DNA from: Nymphalis io
Lineage: Eukaryota > Arthropoda > Insecta > Lepidoptera > Nymphalidae
Reading direction: 5' to 3'
DNA: 64,000 bases
Assembly (NCBI RefSeq): GCF_905147045.1
Contig: NC_065916.1
Span: 1,888,561 to 1,952,560 of the forward strand
In this document: piece by piece, positions 11,341 through 23,409 of the stretch
How the letters are laid out: every line of letters begins with the position of its first letter
Position numbering within the stretch: position 1 is the stretch's first letter
Notes under the pieces: model-generated
Seen by the model: the letters and a program-made list of their open reading frames with translations, nothing else
Database searches by the model: none
Told to the model about the DNA's origin: nothing
Made by a program: the position numbers and the translations under genes

Positions 11341-12696
11341 GATTAATATTACAAACAAAACAATATGGGCCACCTGATAGTAAGTGAACAGAAAACAGAC
11401 AAAGCCCCTGGACCCGACCACATCAGCAATGAACTACTAATCGACTGTAAAAAGTTGTTGTACCTATACTAAAACTTATTTATAACGACATACTACAAAC
11501 CGAAACAATACTATCTCAGTGGAAGAATTTCACTATAATACTTCTCCATAAAAAGGGTGATAAGAGTCAAATAAATAACTATAGACCTATAAGCCTAATA
11601 TCCAATATATACAAAGTATTTGCAAAGGTTATTCTTCACCGAATAACTAGAACTCTAGACGAGAACCAACCTAGAGAACAAGCCGGATTTAACGCCTTAA
11701 ATTCTCAACAGTAAACCAGTTAAGGCAAATCTTTGACGTCGTTGAGTTGAACATAAATACATAAGAATTTTGAAAAATATATACGCAAACAGTATAGCTA
11801 AAATAAAGTAAGAAATACAAGGAAAAGAAATAAAAATTAATAGAGGCGTACGCCAAGGAGACCCCCTATCTCCCAAATTATTTACTGCGGTTTTAGAAAA
11901 CGTCTTTCGCAAAGTTAAATGGGACCACTATGGTTTAAACATAAATGGAGAACAGCTTACCCACCTTCAAAATATGCTACTGGACCTGGATGTATCAAGT
12001 GCCCACCTTCAAAATATGCTACTGGACCTGGGTATAGAAAGCCGCATAGTTGGTCTAACTATGAATACCTTTAAAACCAAAGTATTGACTAACGCGACCG
12101 AAGACCCTATTGTATTAAATGGTGAACCCATCGAATCTGTAAAAGAGTACACTTACTTAGGCCAACTCATCTCACCAACTAATTCAATGTCAAAAGAAAT
12201 AGACACAAGAATAGGTAACGCTTGGAAAAGTTATTGGAGACTAAAAGAAGTTATGAAAAATAAAGAAACTAAGATGTTTGTTAAGAATAAGCTATATAAT
12301 ACCTGTGTGCTGCCAGTACTCACTTATGGCTGTCAAACTTGGGCACTCACCAAAGCACTAAATGAAAAAATTAAGACATGCCAAACAGAGATGGAGAGGA
12401 GCATGCTGAATATCAGGAAAAGCGACAGAATACAAAATAGAACCATTAGAGAGCGCACGAAAGTAGACGACGTAATAACTAGAATTCGGAAACTCAAGTG
12501 GAAATGGACAGGTCATATAATAAGAGGTACTGAGAAATGGAACAAAACTTTGGTTTTCTGGTATCCCAGAAACGCTAAAAGGAAACGAAGGTGGGAAGAT
12601 GAAATTAAAGCAACAGCAGGGAATACATGGACCAGGACCGCACTAAACAAAATAGAATGGAAAGGAATGGAAGAGGCCTTTGCCAAATGTGGCTAA
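11341..12696 (+). pseudogene. RTE-like reverse transcriptase lacking its catalytic loop, copy 1
   Basis: The 5' half is stop-ridden (DKAPGPDHISNELL, then VRQGDPLSPKLFTAVLENVF near 11848-11910). The 3' half is an open frame (11974-12696): KEYTYLGQLISPTNSM, LPVLTYGCQTWAL and the C-terminal KWKWTGHIIRGTEKW. The segment that should carry the F/YADD motif, between NGEQLTHL and QNMLLDLD, is missing. A short duplication of cccaccttcaaaatatgcta sits in its place. It cannot encode an active polymerase. Copy 2 at 20331-21764 shares the identical lesion. Confidence 0.8.
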
Positions 12697-13060
12697 CAGA
12701 CTAAGTTGTCGATGTCAATTTACCAGTGTGATAATTTCATTAATTTAAAATGGAGCAAAAATGTGTCTGATAAAGGCTGTTATTATTAATATTTACTTAA
12801 TTATTAATATTGGTTTTCATTATTATTTTTATTTTAATTTATTAATTTTTTATTCATTGTTTTGTAACTTGAAATTTTGATTTGTCTTTTATTTGCTTTT
12901 TTTTGTGCTATAATATATATGTTACCTTGTTATATTGTTCATGTAGTTATCATCTGCAATTGAGGTACCACTTCTTTTATTTTTTATTTTATGAACTGTG
13001 TGCTATCATGTATCTGTGTGTACTTTGTTGGTGATCTAATAAATAAATAAATAAATGAAC
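12697..13060 (+). repeat. LINE 3' UTR/tail, copy 1
   Basis: AT-rich DNA ending with gatctaataaataaataaat (near 13033-13052), a typical 3' end of lepidopteran non-LTR elements. Directly precedes the hAT remnant. Copy 2 spans 21765-22140. Confidence 0.6.
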
Positions 13061-13070
13061 AAATAAAATA

Positions 13071-13572
13071 ATGACGGAATTTAAAAGGAGATTCAAGAAT
13101 TGTTACAGGCACCCAGTGTTATCTAAAGCAGCACTGTTAGAAGATGGCATTAAGTTTGATGCATCAAGTTACAAGTTTGCCAAAGATGCATTGAAAACTG
13201 AGCTGCAAAATGAAATTAACTTTCATAAGCAGTCAATAGAACCTAACGAAAACGAATCGACGTTAGCTACACCTCAATATGGGAAGATTTTGACGCTTTG
13301 CCAATGTCAGCGTTTGCTTCGAGCTCTACAGTTAGCAGCAGCATAATTACCATGACGCAATATCAAGATGGTTGCAGGCGTGGACAATTCTATACCCTGA
13401 ACTCTCAAACTTGTCTGAAAAATATGTATCAGTAATGGTTATATCGGTACCATCTGAAAGAACTTTTTCCTAATCGGGCCAAATATTAAGTGCGAGGCGC
13501 ACCTCTATTCAACCAAAGCGAATGGAAAAGATTTTATTTTTGAATATGAACCAAAGATTCCGGCCATAAAAT
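13071..13572 (+). pseudogene. hAT transposase C-terminus, copy 1
   Basis: Different frames give the C-terminal part of a hAT transposase, including the dimerisation (hATC) signature SVPSERTFS followed by an in-frame TAA and then GQILS, KRMEKILFLNMNQRF near 13515-13565. The upstream segment is shortened: copy 2 keeps LLDPRFKK where copy 1 has a deletion. Three copies (13071, 22150, 31785) share the same stop inside the hATC signature, so all descend from one dead element. Confidence 0.8.
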
Positions 13573-14116
13573 GTTTTTATTTAATATGTTTTTTTACCGA
13601 AATGGCGCGACGAGCAAGTCACAGATGTTAAATGTTAACTCTGTCTATAACAATTGCGGTACTCTAGGTTCAATTTCATTCTAAACAAAAATATTTTCTT
13701 TGTTGTTTTAGTTTTGTTTAAAATATGTTTAATTTTATTTTAAGAACAAAAGATTTTTGTTGTTGTTCTAATTTTGTTCGCCATGTTTTATTTCATTTTT
13801 GATGTTTAATTACATTCTAAGCAAAACTATTTTTATGTTGATTGATGGTGAGAATGTTATTTAAAAATTATTATCTATTGTTGTATTTAAATATTATTCA
13901 CCTATTTGTTGCTTTTTCATTTTAATTGATGCATAATGGATTGCGATGTTACTGTGATATAACATAAGCTCAGCAGGTAAAATTTTGAAAACAGTAAATC
14001 CGAATTTCTCATGAGAAGTAACGAGTAACATAACGATACTATAGTGACGAGTACTAATTGTTATAGTAACAAATACATAAGGGTACGATTTTTTTTCGTT
14101 ACTTTTACACCTCTAG
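13573..14116 (+). mobile_element. hAT 3' non-coding end with terminal repeat, copy 1
   Basis: AT-rich DNA ending in cgttacttttacacctctag (to 14116). In reverse complement it starts CTAGAGGTGTAAAAGTAACG, which resembles hAT terminal inverted repeats (CAGAGGTG type). Subterminal direct and inverted gtaacgagtaac-type motifs fill 14015-14095. The matching left terminus was not found. Copies: 22701-23257 and 32226-32767. Confidence 0.6.
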
Positions 14117-14235
14117 ATTTAAGACGAATTCATTTGAAAAAATACAATGGGACGAGGAACAATGAGACAAACTAAACTCTATATGAGGTGAGAACCTTCC
14201 GCAATTTGGCTAACGAGTCTGATCAGGAAAGAAAA

Positions 14236-14340
14236 CGGTTTAGCATCTGTCATTTCTTTTTTATCTTCTTATTTTTACTCATGTGGTGTGATCCAAATAA
14301 AGACTTTATCTATTTATCTATCTATCTATCTATCTATCTT
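14236..14340 (+). mobile_element. Short 5'-truncated retroposon with (TCTA)n tail, copy-1 specific
   Basis: Between agcatc and aaaatcatgaaagac this copy carries about 100 extra bases: a polypyrimidine start, gtgtgatccaaataaagact, and a (tcta)n run at about 14306-14338. Copies 2 (23378-23390) and 3 (32895-32907) lack it, giving empty sites. It resembles a LINE/SINE tail insertion made after duplication. Confidence 0.6.
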
Positions 14341-14368
14341 AAAATCATGAAAGACACATCCCTAGCCA

Positions 14369-14647
14369 ATGGCACTTAACGAAAATAAATGTCCAAGTGA
14401 TCTGAAGAAAGCAAACGTAAAGTCTCTCATGGTAAAACAATATGGAGACGAATGGGAGAAAGATGAAACATTTCCTTGGTACGAAAAATTATTGAGTGAA
14501 AATTTCACTGAACCTGTTGATGCAGAAGCAGATGTTCCTGACAACCACGAACGACATGATCATGATTCTAATCGCGATTGTCTGGAACCAGAAATAGCCA
14601 TAATAGTTGAAGTTTTTCATTTAACCTTCATTTTCTTACTACTGTAA
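14369..14647 (+). CDS. Conserved ORF of unknown origin, copy 1
   Basis: 92 codons, starting MALNENKCPSDLKKANVKS and ending VFHLTFIFLLL. Rich in charged residues (GDEWEKDETFPWYEKLL), then an acidic stretch and a hydrophobic tail. The three array copies (also 23410, 32928) all keep the frame open, and copy 3 loses residues in frame, but all are so young that openness is weak evidence of selection. No domain recognised. It probably belongs to a transposon; expression is unknown. Confidence 0.4.
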   Translation: MALNENKCPSDLKKANVKSLMVKQYGDEWEKDETFPWYEKLLSENFTEPVDAEADVPDNHERHDHDSNRDCLEPEIAIIVEVFHLTFIFLLL

Positions 14648-15475
14648 CCGAACGATTAACAACAGCTGATCAGCTAAGATCATGACCTCATGTCCTCGCT
14701 ACCCGATAGGTAAGTACTTACTAAATGTAGTCTATCGAACTACTCAGTAATGCATCAAAATAGTTTTATCTTGTTCTATTTATGGCGATATACCGAGGCC
14801 ACAACAAGGGCCTCAAGGCCAAATTAAAGCTGACCGACTGTGTCGACAATTAGAAGAATTGTTAAACTCCAGGTGGAGAAGTAATAAAGCCAAGGGACAA
14901 ATGGAAAAAAGTAAGATTCTAACAAGAACCGCTGAAAAAATATTTTATGGTTTTCTATTATTATCATTCATTCATTTCATTATTATCAATCAGCTTACTT
15001 CAAAGACTAGGAAATGATTGATGAGAACATTCATAACAAAAAATTTTATAATTAACAAATAAATCTAGGTGTGGGCGTCGCCTGCATCGTCGCCCACCAC
15101 ATCCACGCCGCGACGCCGTGGGCTTCATTAAGCATTTCAAACAACCTTCGAACGAGCCGGCAAGCGGTGAGCGGCGAAAACAAATTGTATACAACCTATG
15201 AAGTATGCCACAGATATCTTGAGCTAAGTACGCACTTGCTTCAAGGCAATGCCGTGCCACTTTTGATATGGTTATTTTAATAGTTTAGCCGTTCTCTAAA
15301 TATGTCCACTGCTAACGCTACCGCGGTCGTAACTAGTCTAGCTAAGACATACCACCACAAATCACGCCGTCTGCCGCGTCTCCCGCCGCACCGCGCACCG
15401 CACCGCCAGAAAGTGTGGCCAGGCCCTAATGATGATTACAATGAGAACGATGTTTCCTGACATGTATTTATTAAT
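14648..15475. repeat. Composite repeat Q, copy 2
   Basis: Starts with the cttactactgtaaccgaacg segment shared with 5575, passes into the Q left half at about 14763, the GC-rich core (15065-15420), and stops at the junction with the antisense BEL fragment at about 15476. The right-hand LINE-like end is missing because BEL sequence replaces it. Confidence 0.65.
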
Positions 15476-17264
15476 TTATATGTTTATATTTTTTTCAAGA
15501 CAAAATGTTTCCATTGCCACGTTGCAACGTCTGCAAATTTCATCTTGTTGACTGATTATAACAGAATTAAAACTTTGAATTTTCTTAGTTGTACGCAAAT
15601 TGGTAGAAATAGCAGCTGTAATTAGCCAGCCAAGTTTATAAATTCTTAGTTTAATAAGACCTGGACCCAATGACTGCTCGTCGTTACTTAGAACATCCCA
15701 AAACAAGCCTGCACCACTGAGTACATCGATGGACGATGTAATGTTGAAATTAGGATCGGCAAGTTTTAAATTCTTTGGTAGTTTTAAATTATCTAAGTTA
15801 ATAGGAGCAGCTGCAATCGAACCTGTTAACTCTTTAAGCAAAAAACAAGCTAGCGTTACATAATATTTTTCGTGTATTGAAATAAGTTAAGGAATGAAAC
15901 TCTCTGTTATGTGGTTAGACGAGTTGTTGCCAATACCTATAACGCTAATTTTTTTATTTGGCTTGATTCGTAACTTAAATATTCTTTTAATTGTTTGCTG
16001 ATAAATGATGATTGACTTTCACATAGTATTAGTAAACGTAGTAGTTAAAGAAGACAAATTGGTATCGAGTTCTTTCGTTTGATGAAGCAATGTATTGTGT
16101 TACAAGTACGACAAGGGTCTAGTTTACAATTATAAGTTTGATGTCCTCCCCTTAAACAATTCATGCATAGTTTTAATCAAAATTCTTTCGTTTAAATATG
16201 CCACATTCATATATTTTGTGATCTCCGTTGCAAATAACGCAAGATTTAAAATTTGTTTTGCAAAGATCTAAAAGATTTCGCTCGTTCACTATTAAAATTA
16301 GGGCCTGTAGGCCGTGAAGAGCTACCTGACGCCTTTAGTCTATCTATTTTATTACGATGTAATGTTTTTAGTATATCAGCACGATCTGTTAAGAATTTAT
16401 TAAATTGAGCTAGCGTAGGTACCTCCCATCTGGTTAAAGTATACGTGTCTAGTTTAGATGACACTATGTGTATTATTAATATATCCCAGTGCTGAGTAGG
16501 CTGACCAAGACTACACAAAACGCGCAAGTTCTTTGTAACGTGCTCCACAAGAAAACGTAGGGATCGATCAGATTCGCGACTCAACTGATCAATTTTAAAA
16601 AGAGCATTTAAATGATGATTTATTAGCTGTCGTTATTGTCATATCTTTCACATAGCAAGCGCCACGCATCATCATAGTTAGCCTCGGAAACCTCAATTTT
16701 TGAAATAATGCGAGCGGCATCACCTTCTAAATATGATGTCAAATAATGAAATTTATGAATAGGCTTAATGCGATCGTTATTGTGTACAGCTGATAAGAAA
16801 GTGTACGAAACGCCAGCCATCGAAACTAGGCACCATTGAACTTATTAATTTGTAATTGCGGTAATTTATATTCTGTTTCAAAATGATCGTGATGACATCG
16901 AGACAAGGAAGAGGTATTTTGCTCGTCTTTGTGACTGTTAGAATCAGTAATAATAGTTTGAGCAATCGCAATACATGTCGCACAATCTTGCTCAATAGCA
17001 TCTCGCTCATTTATTTCCAATGCTAAATTATCTGAATTTAAAACATCAATTGAATCTTGCAACTATTCGTATTGAATAGCTAATAAACAATTTTTTTCTA
17101 ATTTAATTGATAATTCCGATAAATAAATTGATTCCGATAAATAAATCCTCCTTTATTGAAATAGTATCAATATAATTTTTAAATTTAGTAATACGACCTT
17201 TCATAGAAGAACGCTTAGTAAGTAATGTCTTTAGATCATACTAAAAATTACTGTCGCTAATCAT
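15476..17264 (-). pseudogene. BEL/Pao protease-gag relic, antisense copy A2
   Basis: Minus-strand blocks: aspartic protease downstream region with LPKNLKLADPNF (15476-15841), gag C-terminal block (16246-16584), gag core fragments (16623-17062) and a possible gag ATG at 17264. The protease block aligns with the equivalent LPKDLKLADPSF region of the complete BEL at about 40087-40122. An 8-bp deletion near 16246 puts the first zinc knuckle out of frame compared with A1. Many stops; dead. It sits inside tandem unit 1. Confidence 0.85.
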
Positions 17265-18483
17265 TTTTGATATTAAATCAAAATAGTAATAATAATAATA
17301 AAACCGTATTAATAATTAAAATAATCGCTCACCCTCCTCAATTTGGTGTCACCTGGCTCGCGAATCACGAATCGCAATACCCGTTGCACGTACAAAATGG
17401 CCGCACAGCTTCGTCTCGATTAAGCTGAAATAGTCGCCAAAAAAAACGTTAAATACATATACGTTTTCAATAATTATATATATTTATATATTTATGCTTC
17501 GTTAAAACAAAGAACGAAAATACTAACAGCTTTATAAATTATTTAAAATTTTATGTTCTCAATGTAGGTAGGTACATAATATATTCTCATATTTTAATTA
17601 ATCGTAAATATATCATATTTACTAGTATATAAAAAACTAATGAGATTAAGGAACGTTTTAAAATAAAATGATGTATATAGGTATAGGTAAATAGGTATTA
17701 GGTATTAGATGTAGGATTGGGTATAAAATTGGAAAAGAGCAGGGTACTTAGCTTATTAGTTAGATCGAAGCGTTGATTGTATTTACGCGCAGACTTCTGT
17801 AGTGTCCTTCTATCTTCGGAAATACGATCACTCTTCCAGCTGGGTAACTCTGGCCACGGATGATGCAATAGTTGGATCGTCGAATAAACGCCGAAACGTA
17901 ATTGCGTATTTCTTATTTCTCGTTGATCGTTTCCGTAAATTGCAATTAATGTATTCGTTTTGTCACACGGTCGCCAAATGTATTCGTTTTGAGATTGTGG
18001 AAATCAAAAAATTATTGTTTTCAAGATAGATTTATTGTTCATTGACGTTACAAGAAAGATATTGAATAAGAATAATTTGTAGGTAGGTAAAAAATAAAAT
18101 TATATGTAGACAAAGTAAAATAATGTTGCCATTCTAAAAACAATGTGCGCTTCAACAGTATCGAATAATTTTGTAGCGAATATGGATGGAAATTGCGGTG
18201 ACTGTGCGACTATATTTAAAAGCAAAATTAAAGAACAGTGAGGCTTATAAAATCAAAGGCAGCTAAACTTAATGTCGGAAAATGAGTTAACTATGGCGCC
18301 ATCTAGTTTAGCCAGTTGGACACCCTTTAGCGTATTCATTTTACTAACGAATGTGAAATTTAAAAAATTATCATACTCTGGCACTTGAAAGTTTGAAACA
18401 TAAGCAATGACGTGATACGTGACATGAACTAATATTACTACTTACGAAACAAACAAAACAATAATTAATAACAATAATCAATA
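17265..18483. repeat. Flank of antisense BEL fragment, copy A2
   Basis: Counterpart of 1252-2463, with a 7-bp ggtatta duplication near 17695. From about 17703 to 18525 no difference from copy A1 was seen apart from one base near the right edge. Contains the uninterrupted atagaccctttgtttc (18481-18496), the empty site for the BEL element inserted in copy A3. Confidence 0.7.
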
Positions 18484-19275
18484 GACCCTTTGTTTCTTTG
18501 AAATAGTTTTAACTTGTTCTAGTTATGGCGATATGACGAGGCCCCAGCAAGGACCTCAAGGCCGAATTAAAGCTGACCGACTGTTGCAGGAATAAGAATT
18601 GTTAAACTCCAGGTGGAGGAGTTATAAAGCCAAAGGACAAATGGAAAAAAGTAAGATTCTAACAAAAACCGCTGTAAGAATATTTTATGGTTTACTATTA
18701 TTATCATTAATTCTTTCATTATTATTAATCAGCTTACTTCAAAGATTAGGAAATGATTGATGAAAACATTCATACCAAAAATTAACAAATAATGTCCAGG
18801 TGTGGGCGTCGCCTGTAGCGTCACCACGTCCACGCCGTGATGCCGTGGGCTTCATTAAGCATTTCAAACACCCTTCGAACGAGCCGGCAAGCGGTGAGCG
18901 GCGAAAACTAATGGTAGACAACCTATGAATTATGCCACAGATATCTTGAGCTAAGTACGCACTTGTTTTAAGGCAATACCGTGCCTTATATATTTATTAA
19001 TTTATGTGTTAATATTTTATTTCATGACAAAATGTTTGTATTGCCACGTAGCAACGCCTGCAAAACGTACTTATTACATTTAGGATCCAGGCATTGCAAT
19101 GCGTGGCAATTTGAATGATTGCTTGATCTCGTGCAGGAACTAATAGTATGTAATTGATACAATTATTTTTGTACAAAAAAGAGTAACTAATGAGTTTCTT
19201 GCCGGTTCTTCTCGGTAGAATCCACATTCCGATTCAGTAGTAGCGCTTAACGATTCATAAGTACTTGTAAAAGTC
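18484..19275. repeat. Hybrid repeat Q' (Q left half joined to U right half)
   Basis: Follows Q up to caaggcaataccgtgcc at about 18985, then jumps to ttatatatttattaattt and continues as in the right half of module U (compare 10060-10335). About 190 bases are missing between. Module G follows, as it does after U at 10336 and 27981. Confidence 0.6.
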
Positions 19276-20330
19276 TATGGATCCAAAAGAACTTTTAAAT
19301 TTTGAACAACGTATAATGGTGATATTCTTACGTAATTCTTTATTCTTATTTACGTATTTCTTATATAATTATTTAAATTTTGCTAAACAATGGTTAAAAG
19401 TAGTAGGAGGAGAGACTCCAGAAAAAGTTATGTTATTATTGAGCAAGTTTTTTCAAATGTAAGTCTATGACAACCAATCTTGTATCATTCATTAATGCCA
19501 TATCGACTGCTGTTGATTATCGTCAGGTAGTTGATGTTATTTACACTGACTTCAGTAAAGCGTTCGACAAGGTTCGCCACGTTATGCTTCTTATGTCTGA
19601 ATATGGCATCTCGGGATGTTTATTGGAGTGGTTTCAATCCTATCTTAACAAAAGAAAATCACTAGTGGTAGACAATGGTTATAAATATAAATCATTTCAG
19701 GCTATTTCTGGAGTCCCACAAGGCTTACATTTAGGACCAATTCTTTTCAAAATATTCATTAACGATATAATGTTTGCTTTACGAATTCCAGTTTCATGCT
19801 ATTTGTAGATGATCTTAAATTCTTTCGAACCATTTCTTCGCCCAGTGACGTGGCTTTACTTCAGATTACGATTTTGATTGCTTAAATACATGGTGTGAAG
19901 ATAACGGCATGAGTCTCAATGTTGATAAGTGTAGCTTGGTGTGCTTCAATTGACTCAAAACGATTTCACAGAGATCATATAAACTAAAAAATTCAACGCT
20001 TCAAGAACAGAGTGAGGTTCGACATCTCAAAGTCATTCTCGATCATAAATTACGTTTCCATTTGCATGTCAACCCAATCGGTAGGAGGGCTTTTAAAAAT
20101 TTAGGTTTTTTATTGTGTAATTGTAAGGACTTAAAAACCCAACCACCCTAATTACTTTATATAATGCTTTTGTCTTGATGATATGATTTATTCCAAAATA
20201 TTAGAAAATTACTTAAATTTAGAAGGTCCATAATGCCATTAATAAGTAATACTTAATTATTCATACAAAAACAAATGAACTTCTAGAAAAAAGGTTAAAA
20301 TTGATTAATATTACAAACAAAACAATATGG
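19276..20330 (+). pseudogene. gag sliver plus jockey-like RT fragment, module G copy 2
   Basis: The gag-like part is 19276-19462. The RT fragment has its longest open frame at 19467-19808 (113 codons) with VIYTDFSKAFDKV and GVPQGLHLGPILF. Unlike copies 1 and 3 there is no stop in the LLEWFQSYLN region. The catalytic FVDDLKFF is just past the stop, one frame away. Downstream DNA decays into spacer before the RTE-like module. Confidence 0.7.
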
Positions 20331-21764
20331 GCCACCTGATAGTAAGTGAACAGAAAACAGACAAAGCCCCTGGACCCGACTACATCAGCAATGAACTACT
20401 AATCGACTGTAAAAAGTTGTTGTACCTATACTAAAACTTATTTATAACGACATACTACAAACCGAAACAATACCATCTCAGTGGAAGAATTCCACTATAA
20501 TACTTCTCCATAAAAAGGGTGATAAGAGTCAAATAAATAACTATAGACCTATAAGCCTAATATCCAATATATACAAAGTATTTGCAAAGGTTATTCATCG
20601 CCGAATAACTAGAACTCTAGACGAGAACCAACGTAGAGAACAAGCCGGATTTAACGCCTTAAATTCGCAACAGTAGACCACTCACACGTAGTAAGGCAAA
20701 TCTTTGAAAAGAATAGAAAATATAATGTCCCATTCTACTGTTGCTTCATAGATTACAACAAGACTTTTGATTCAATAGAACATGAAAGCATCTGGTTAAG
20801 CCTAAAAAACCAAGGAGTTGAACATAAATACATAAGAATTTTGAAAAATATATACGCAAACAGTACAGCTAAAATAAAGTAAGATACACAAGGAAAAGAA
20901 ATAAAATTTAATAGAGGCATACGCCAAGGAGACCCCCTAACTCCCAAATTATTTACTGCGGTTTTAGAAAACGTCTTTCGCAAAGTTAAATGGGACCACT
21001 ATGGTTTAAACATAAATGGAGAACAGCTTACCCACCTTCAAAATATGCTACTGGACCTGGATGTATCAAGTGCCCACCTTCAAAATATGCTACTGGACCT
21101 GGATATAGAAAGCCGCAAAGTTGGTCTAACTATGAATACCTTTAAAACCAAAGTATTGACAAACGCGACCGAAGACCCTATTGTATTAAATGGTGAACCC
21201 ATCGAATATGTAAAAGAGTACACTTACTTAGGCCAACTCATCTCACCAACTAATTCAATGTCGAAAGAAATAGACACAAGAATAGGTAACGCTTGGAAAA
21301 GTTATTGGAGACTAAAAGAAGTTATGAAAAATAAAGAAACTAAGATGTTTGTTAAGAATAAGCTATATAATACCTGTGTGCTGCCTGTACTCACTTATGG
21401 CTGTCAAACTTGGGCACTCACCAAAGCACTAAATGAAAAAATTAAGACATGCCAAACAGCGACGGAGAGGAGCATGCTGAATATCAGGAAAAGCGACAGA
21501 ATACAAAATAGAACCATTAGAGAGCGCACGAAAGTAGACGACGTAATAACTAGAATTCGGAAACTCAAGTGGAAATGGGCAGGTCATATAATAAGAGGTA
21601 CTGAGAAATGGAACAAAACTTTGGTTTTCTGGTATCCCAGAAACGCTAAAAGGAAACGAAGGTGGGAAGATGAAATTAAAGCAACAGCAGGGAATACATG
21701 GACCAGGACAGCACTAAACAAAATAGAATGGAAAGGAATGTAGGAGGCCTTTGCCAAATGTGGC
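20331..21764 (+). pseudogene. RTE-like reverse transcriptase lacking its catalytic loop, copy 2
   Basis: Counterpart of 11341-12696 and slightly longer: about 90 bases around 20690-20815 retained here are missing in copy 1 (they include DYNKTFDSIEHESIWL-like RT sequence). The 3' open frame is 21045-21743, ending in TAG where copy 1 reads on to GCC. The F/YADD segment is lost with the same short duplication at 21030-21100. Confidence 0.8.
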
Positions 21765-22140
21765 TAACAGACTAAGTTGTCGATGTCAATTTACCAGTGT
21801 GATAATTTCATTAATTTAAAATGTAGCAAAAATGTGTCTGATAAAGGCTATTATTATTATTATTTATGTTATTATAATTATTCATATTAGTTTTCATTAT
21901 TATTTTTATTTTAATTTTTTATTCATTGTTTTTTTTTTTGTTTTGTAACTTGAAATTTTGATTTCTCTTTTATTTGTATTTTTTGTGCTATAATGTATAT
22001 GTTACCTTGTTATATTGTTCATGTAGTTATCATCTGTAATTGAGGTACCACTTCTTTTATTTTTTATTTTATGAAGTGTGTGCTATCATGTATCTGTGTG
22101 TACTTTGTTGGTGATCTAATAAATAAATAAATAAATGAAC
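21765..22140 (+). repeat. LINE 3' UTR/tail, copy 2
   Basis: Counterpart of 12697-13060, with a poly-T run near 21930 and the terminal aataaataaataaatgaac at about 22120-22140. Confidence 0.6.
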
Positions 22141-22149
22141 AAATAAAAT

Positions 22150-22700
22150 AATGACGGAATTTAAAAGGAGATTCAAGAATTGTTACAGGGTGCCTGTTAT
22201 CTAAAGTGTTATCTAAAGCAATACTGTTAGACCCTCGTTTTAAGAAGATGGAATTAAGTTTGATGCATCAATTTACAAGTTTGCCAAAGATGCATTGAAA
22301 ACTGAGCTGCAAAATGAAATTAACTTTCATAAGCAGTCAATAGAACCTAACGATAACGAATCGACGTCAGATATATCTACTCGCGACACCGAAGCTGATA
22401 ACACCTCAATATGGGAAGATTTTGACGCTTTGCCAATGTCAGCGTTTGCTTCAAACTCTACAGTTAGCAGCAGCATAATTACCAAGACGCAATATCAAGA
22501 AGGTTGCAGGCGTGGACAATTCTATACCCTGAACTCTCAAACTTGTCTGCAAAATATGTATTAGTAATGGCTACATCGGTACCATCTGAAAGGACTTTTT
22601 CCTAATCGGGCCAAATATTAAGTGAGAGGCGCACCTCTATTCAACCAAAGCGAATGGAAAAGATTTTATTTTTGAATATGAACCAGAGATTTCGGCCATA
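22150..22700 (+). pseudogene. hAT transposase C-terminus, copy 2 (most complete)
   Basis: Includes LLDPRFKKME at about 22226-22255, and further on a frame with YPELSNLSAKYVLVMATSVP, SERTFS, a TAA stop, then SGQILSERRTS and KRMEKILFLNMNQRFRP (about 22520-22700). These are the terminal hATC dimerisation motifs of hAT transposases. Frameshifts separate the two parts. An ORF at 22295-22564 is in the wrong frame for the hATC part. Confidence 0.8.
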
Positions 22701-23257
22701 GAATGTTTTTATTTAATATGTTATTTTACCGAAATGGCGCGACGAGCAAGTCACAGATGTTAAATGTTAACTCTGTCTATAACAATTGCGGTACTCTAGG
22801 TTCAATTTCATTCTAAACAAAAAGATTTTCTTTGTTGTTTTAGTTTTGTTTAAAATATGTTTAATTTTATTTTAAGAACAAAAGATTTTTGTTGTTGTTC
22901 TAATTTTGTTTGCCATGTTTTATTTCATTTTTGATGTTTAATTACATTCTAAGCAAAACTATTTTTATGTTGATTGATGGTGAGAATGTTATTTAAAAAT
23001 TATTATCTATTGTTGTATTTAAATATTATTCACCTATTTGTTGCTTTTTCATTATAATTGATGCATAATGGATTGCGATGTTATTGTGATATAACATAAG
23101 CTCAGCAGGTAAAATTTTGAAAACAGTAAATCCGAATTTTTCATGAGAGGTAACGAGTAACATAACGATACTATGGTAACGAGTACTAATTGTTATAGTA
23201 ACAAATACATAAGGGTACGATTTTTTTTCGTTACTTTTACACCTCTAGATTTAAGAC
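22701..23257 (+). mobile_element. hAT 3' non-coding end with terminal repeat, copy 2
   Basis: Counterpart of 13573-14116, ending in cgttacttttacacctctag at about 23230-23250. Confidence 0.55.
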
Positions 23258-23409
23258 GAATTCATTTGAAAAAATATAATGGGACGAGGAACAATGAGAC
23301 AAACTAAACTCTATATGAGGTGAGAACCTTCCGCAATTTGGCTAACGAGTCTGATCAGGAAAGAAAACGGTTTAGCATCTTAAAATCATGAAAGACACAT
23401 CCCCAGCCA

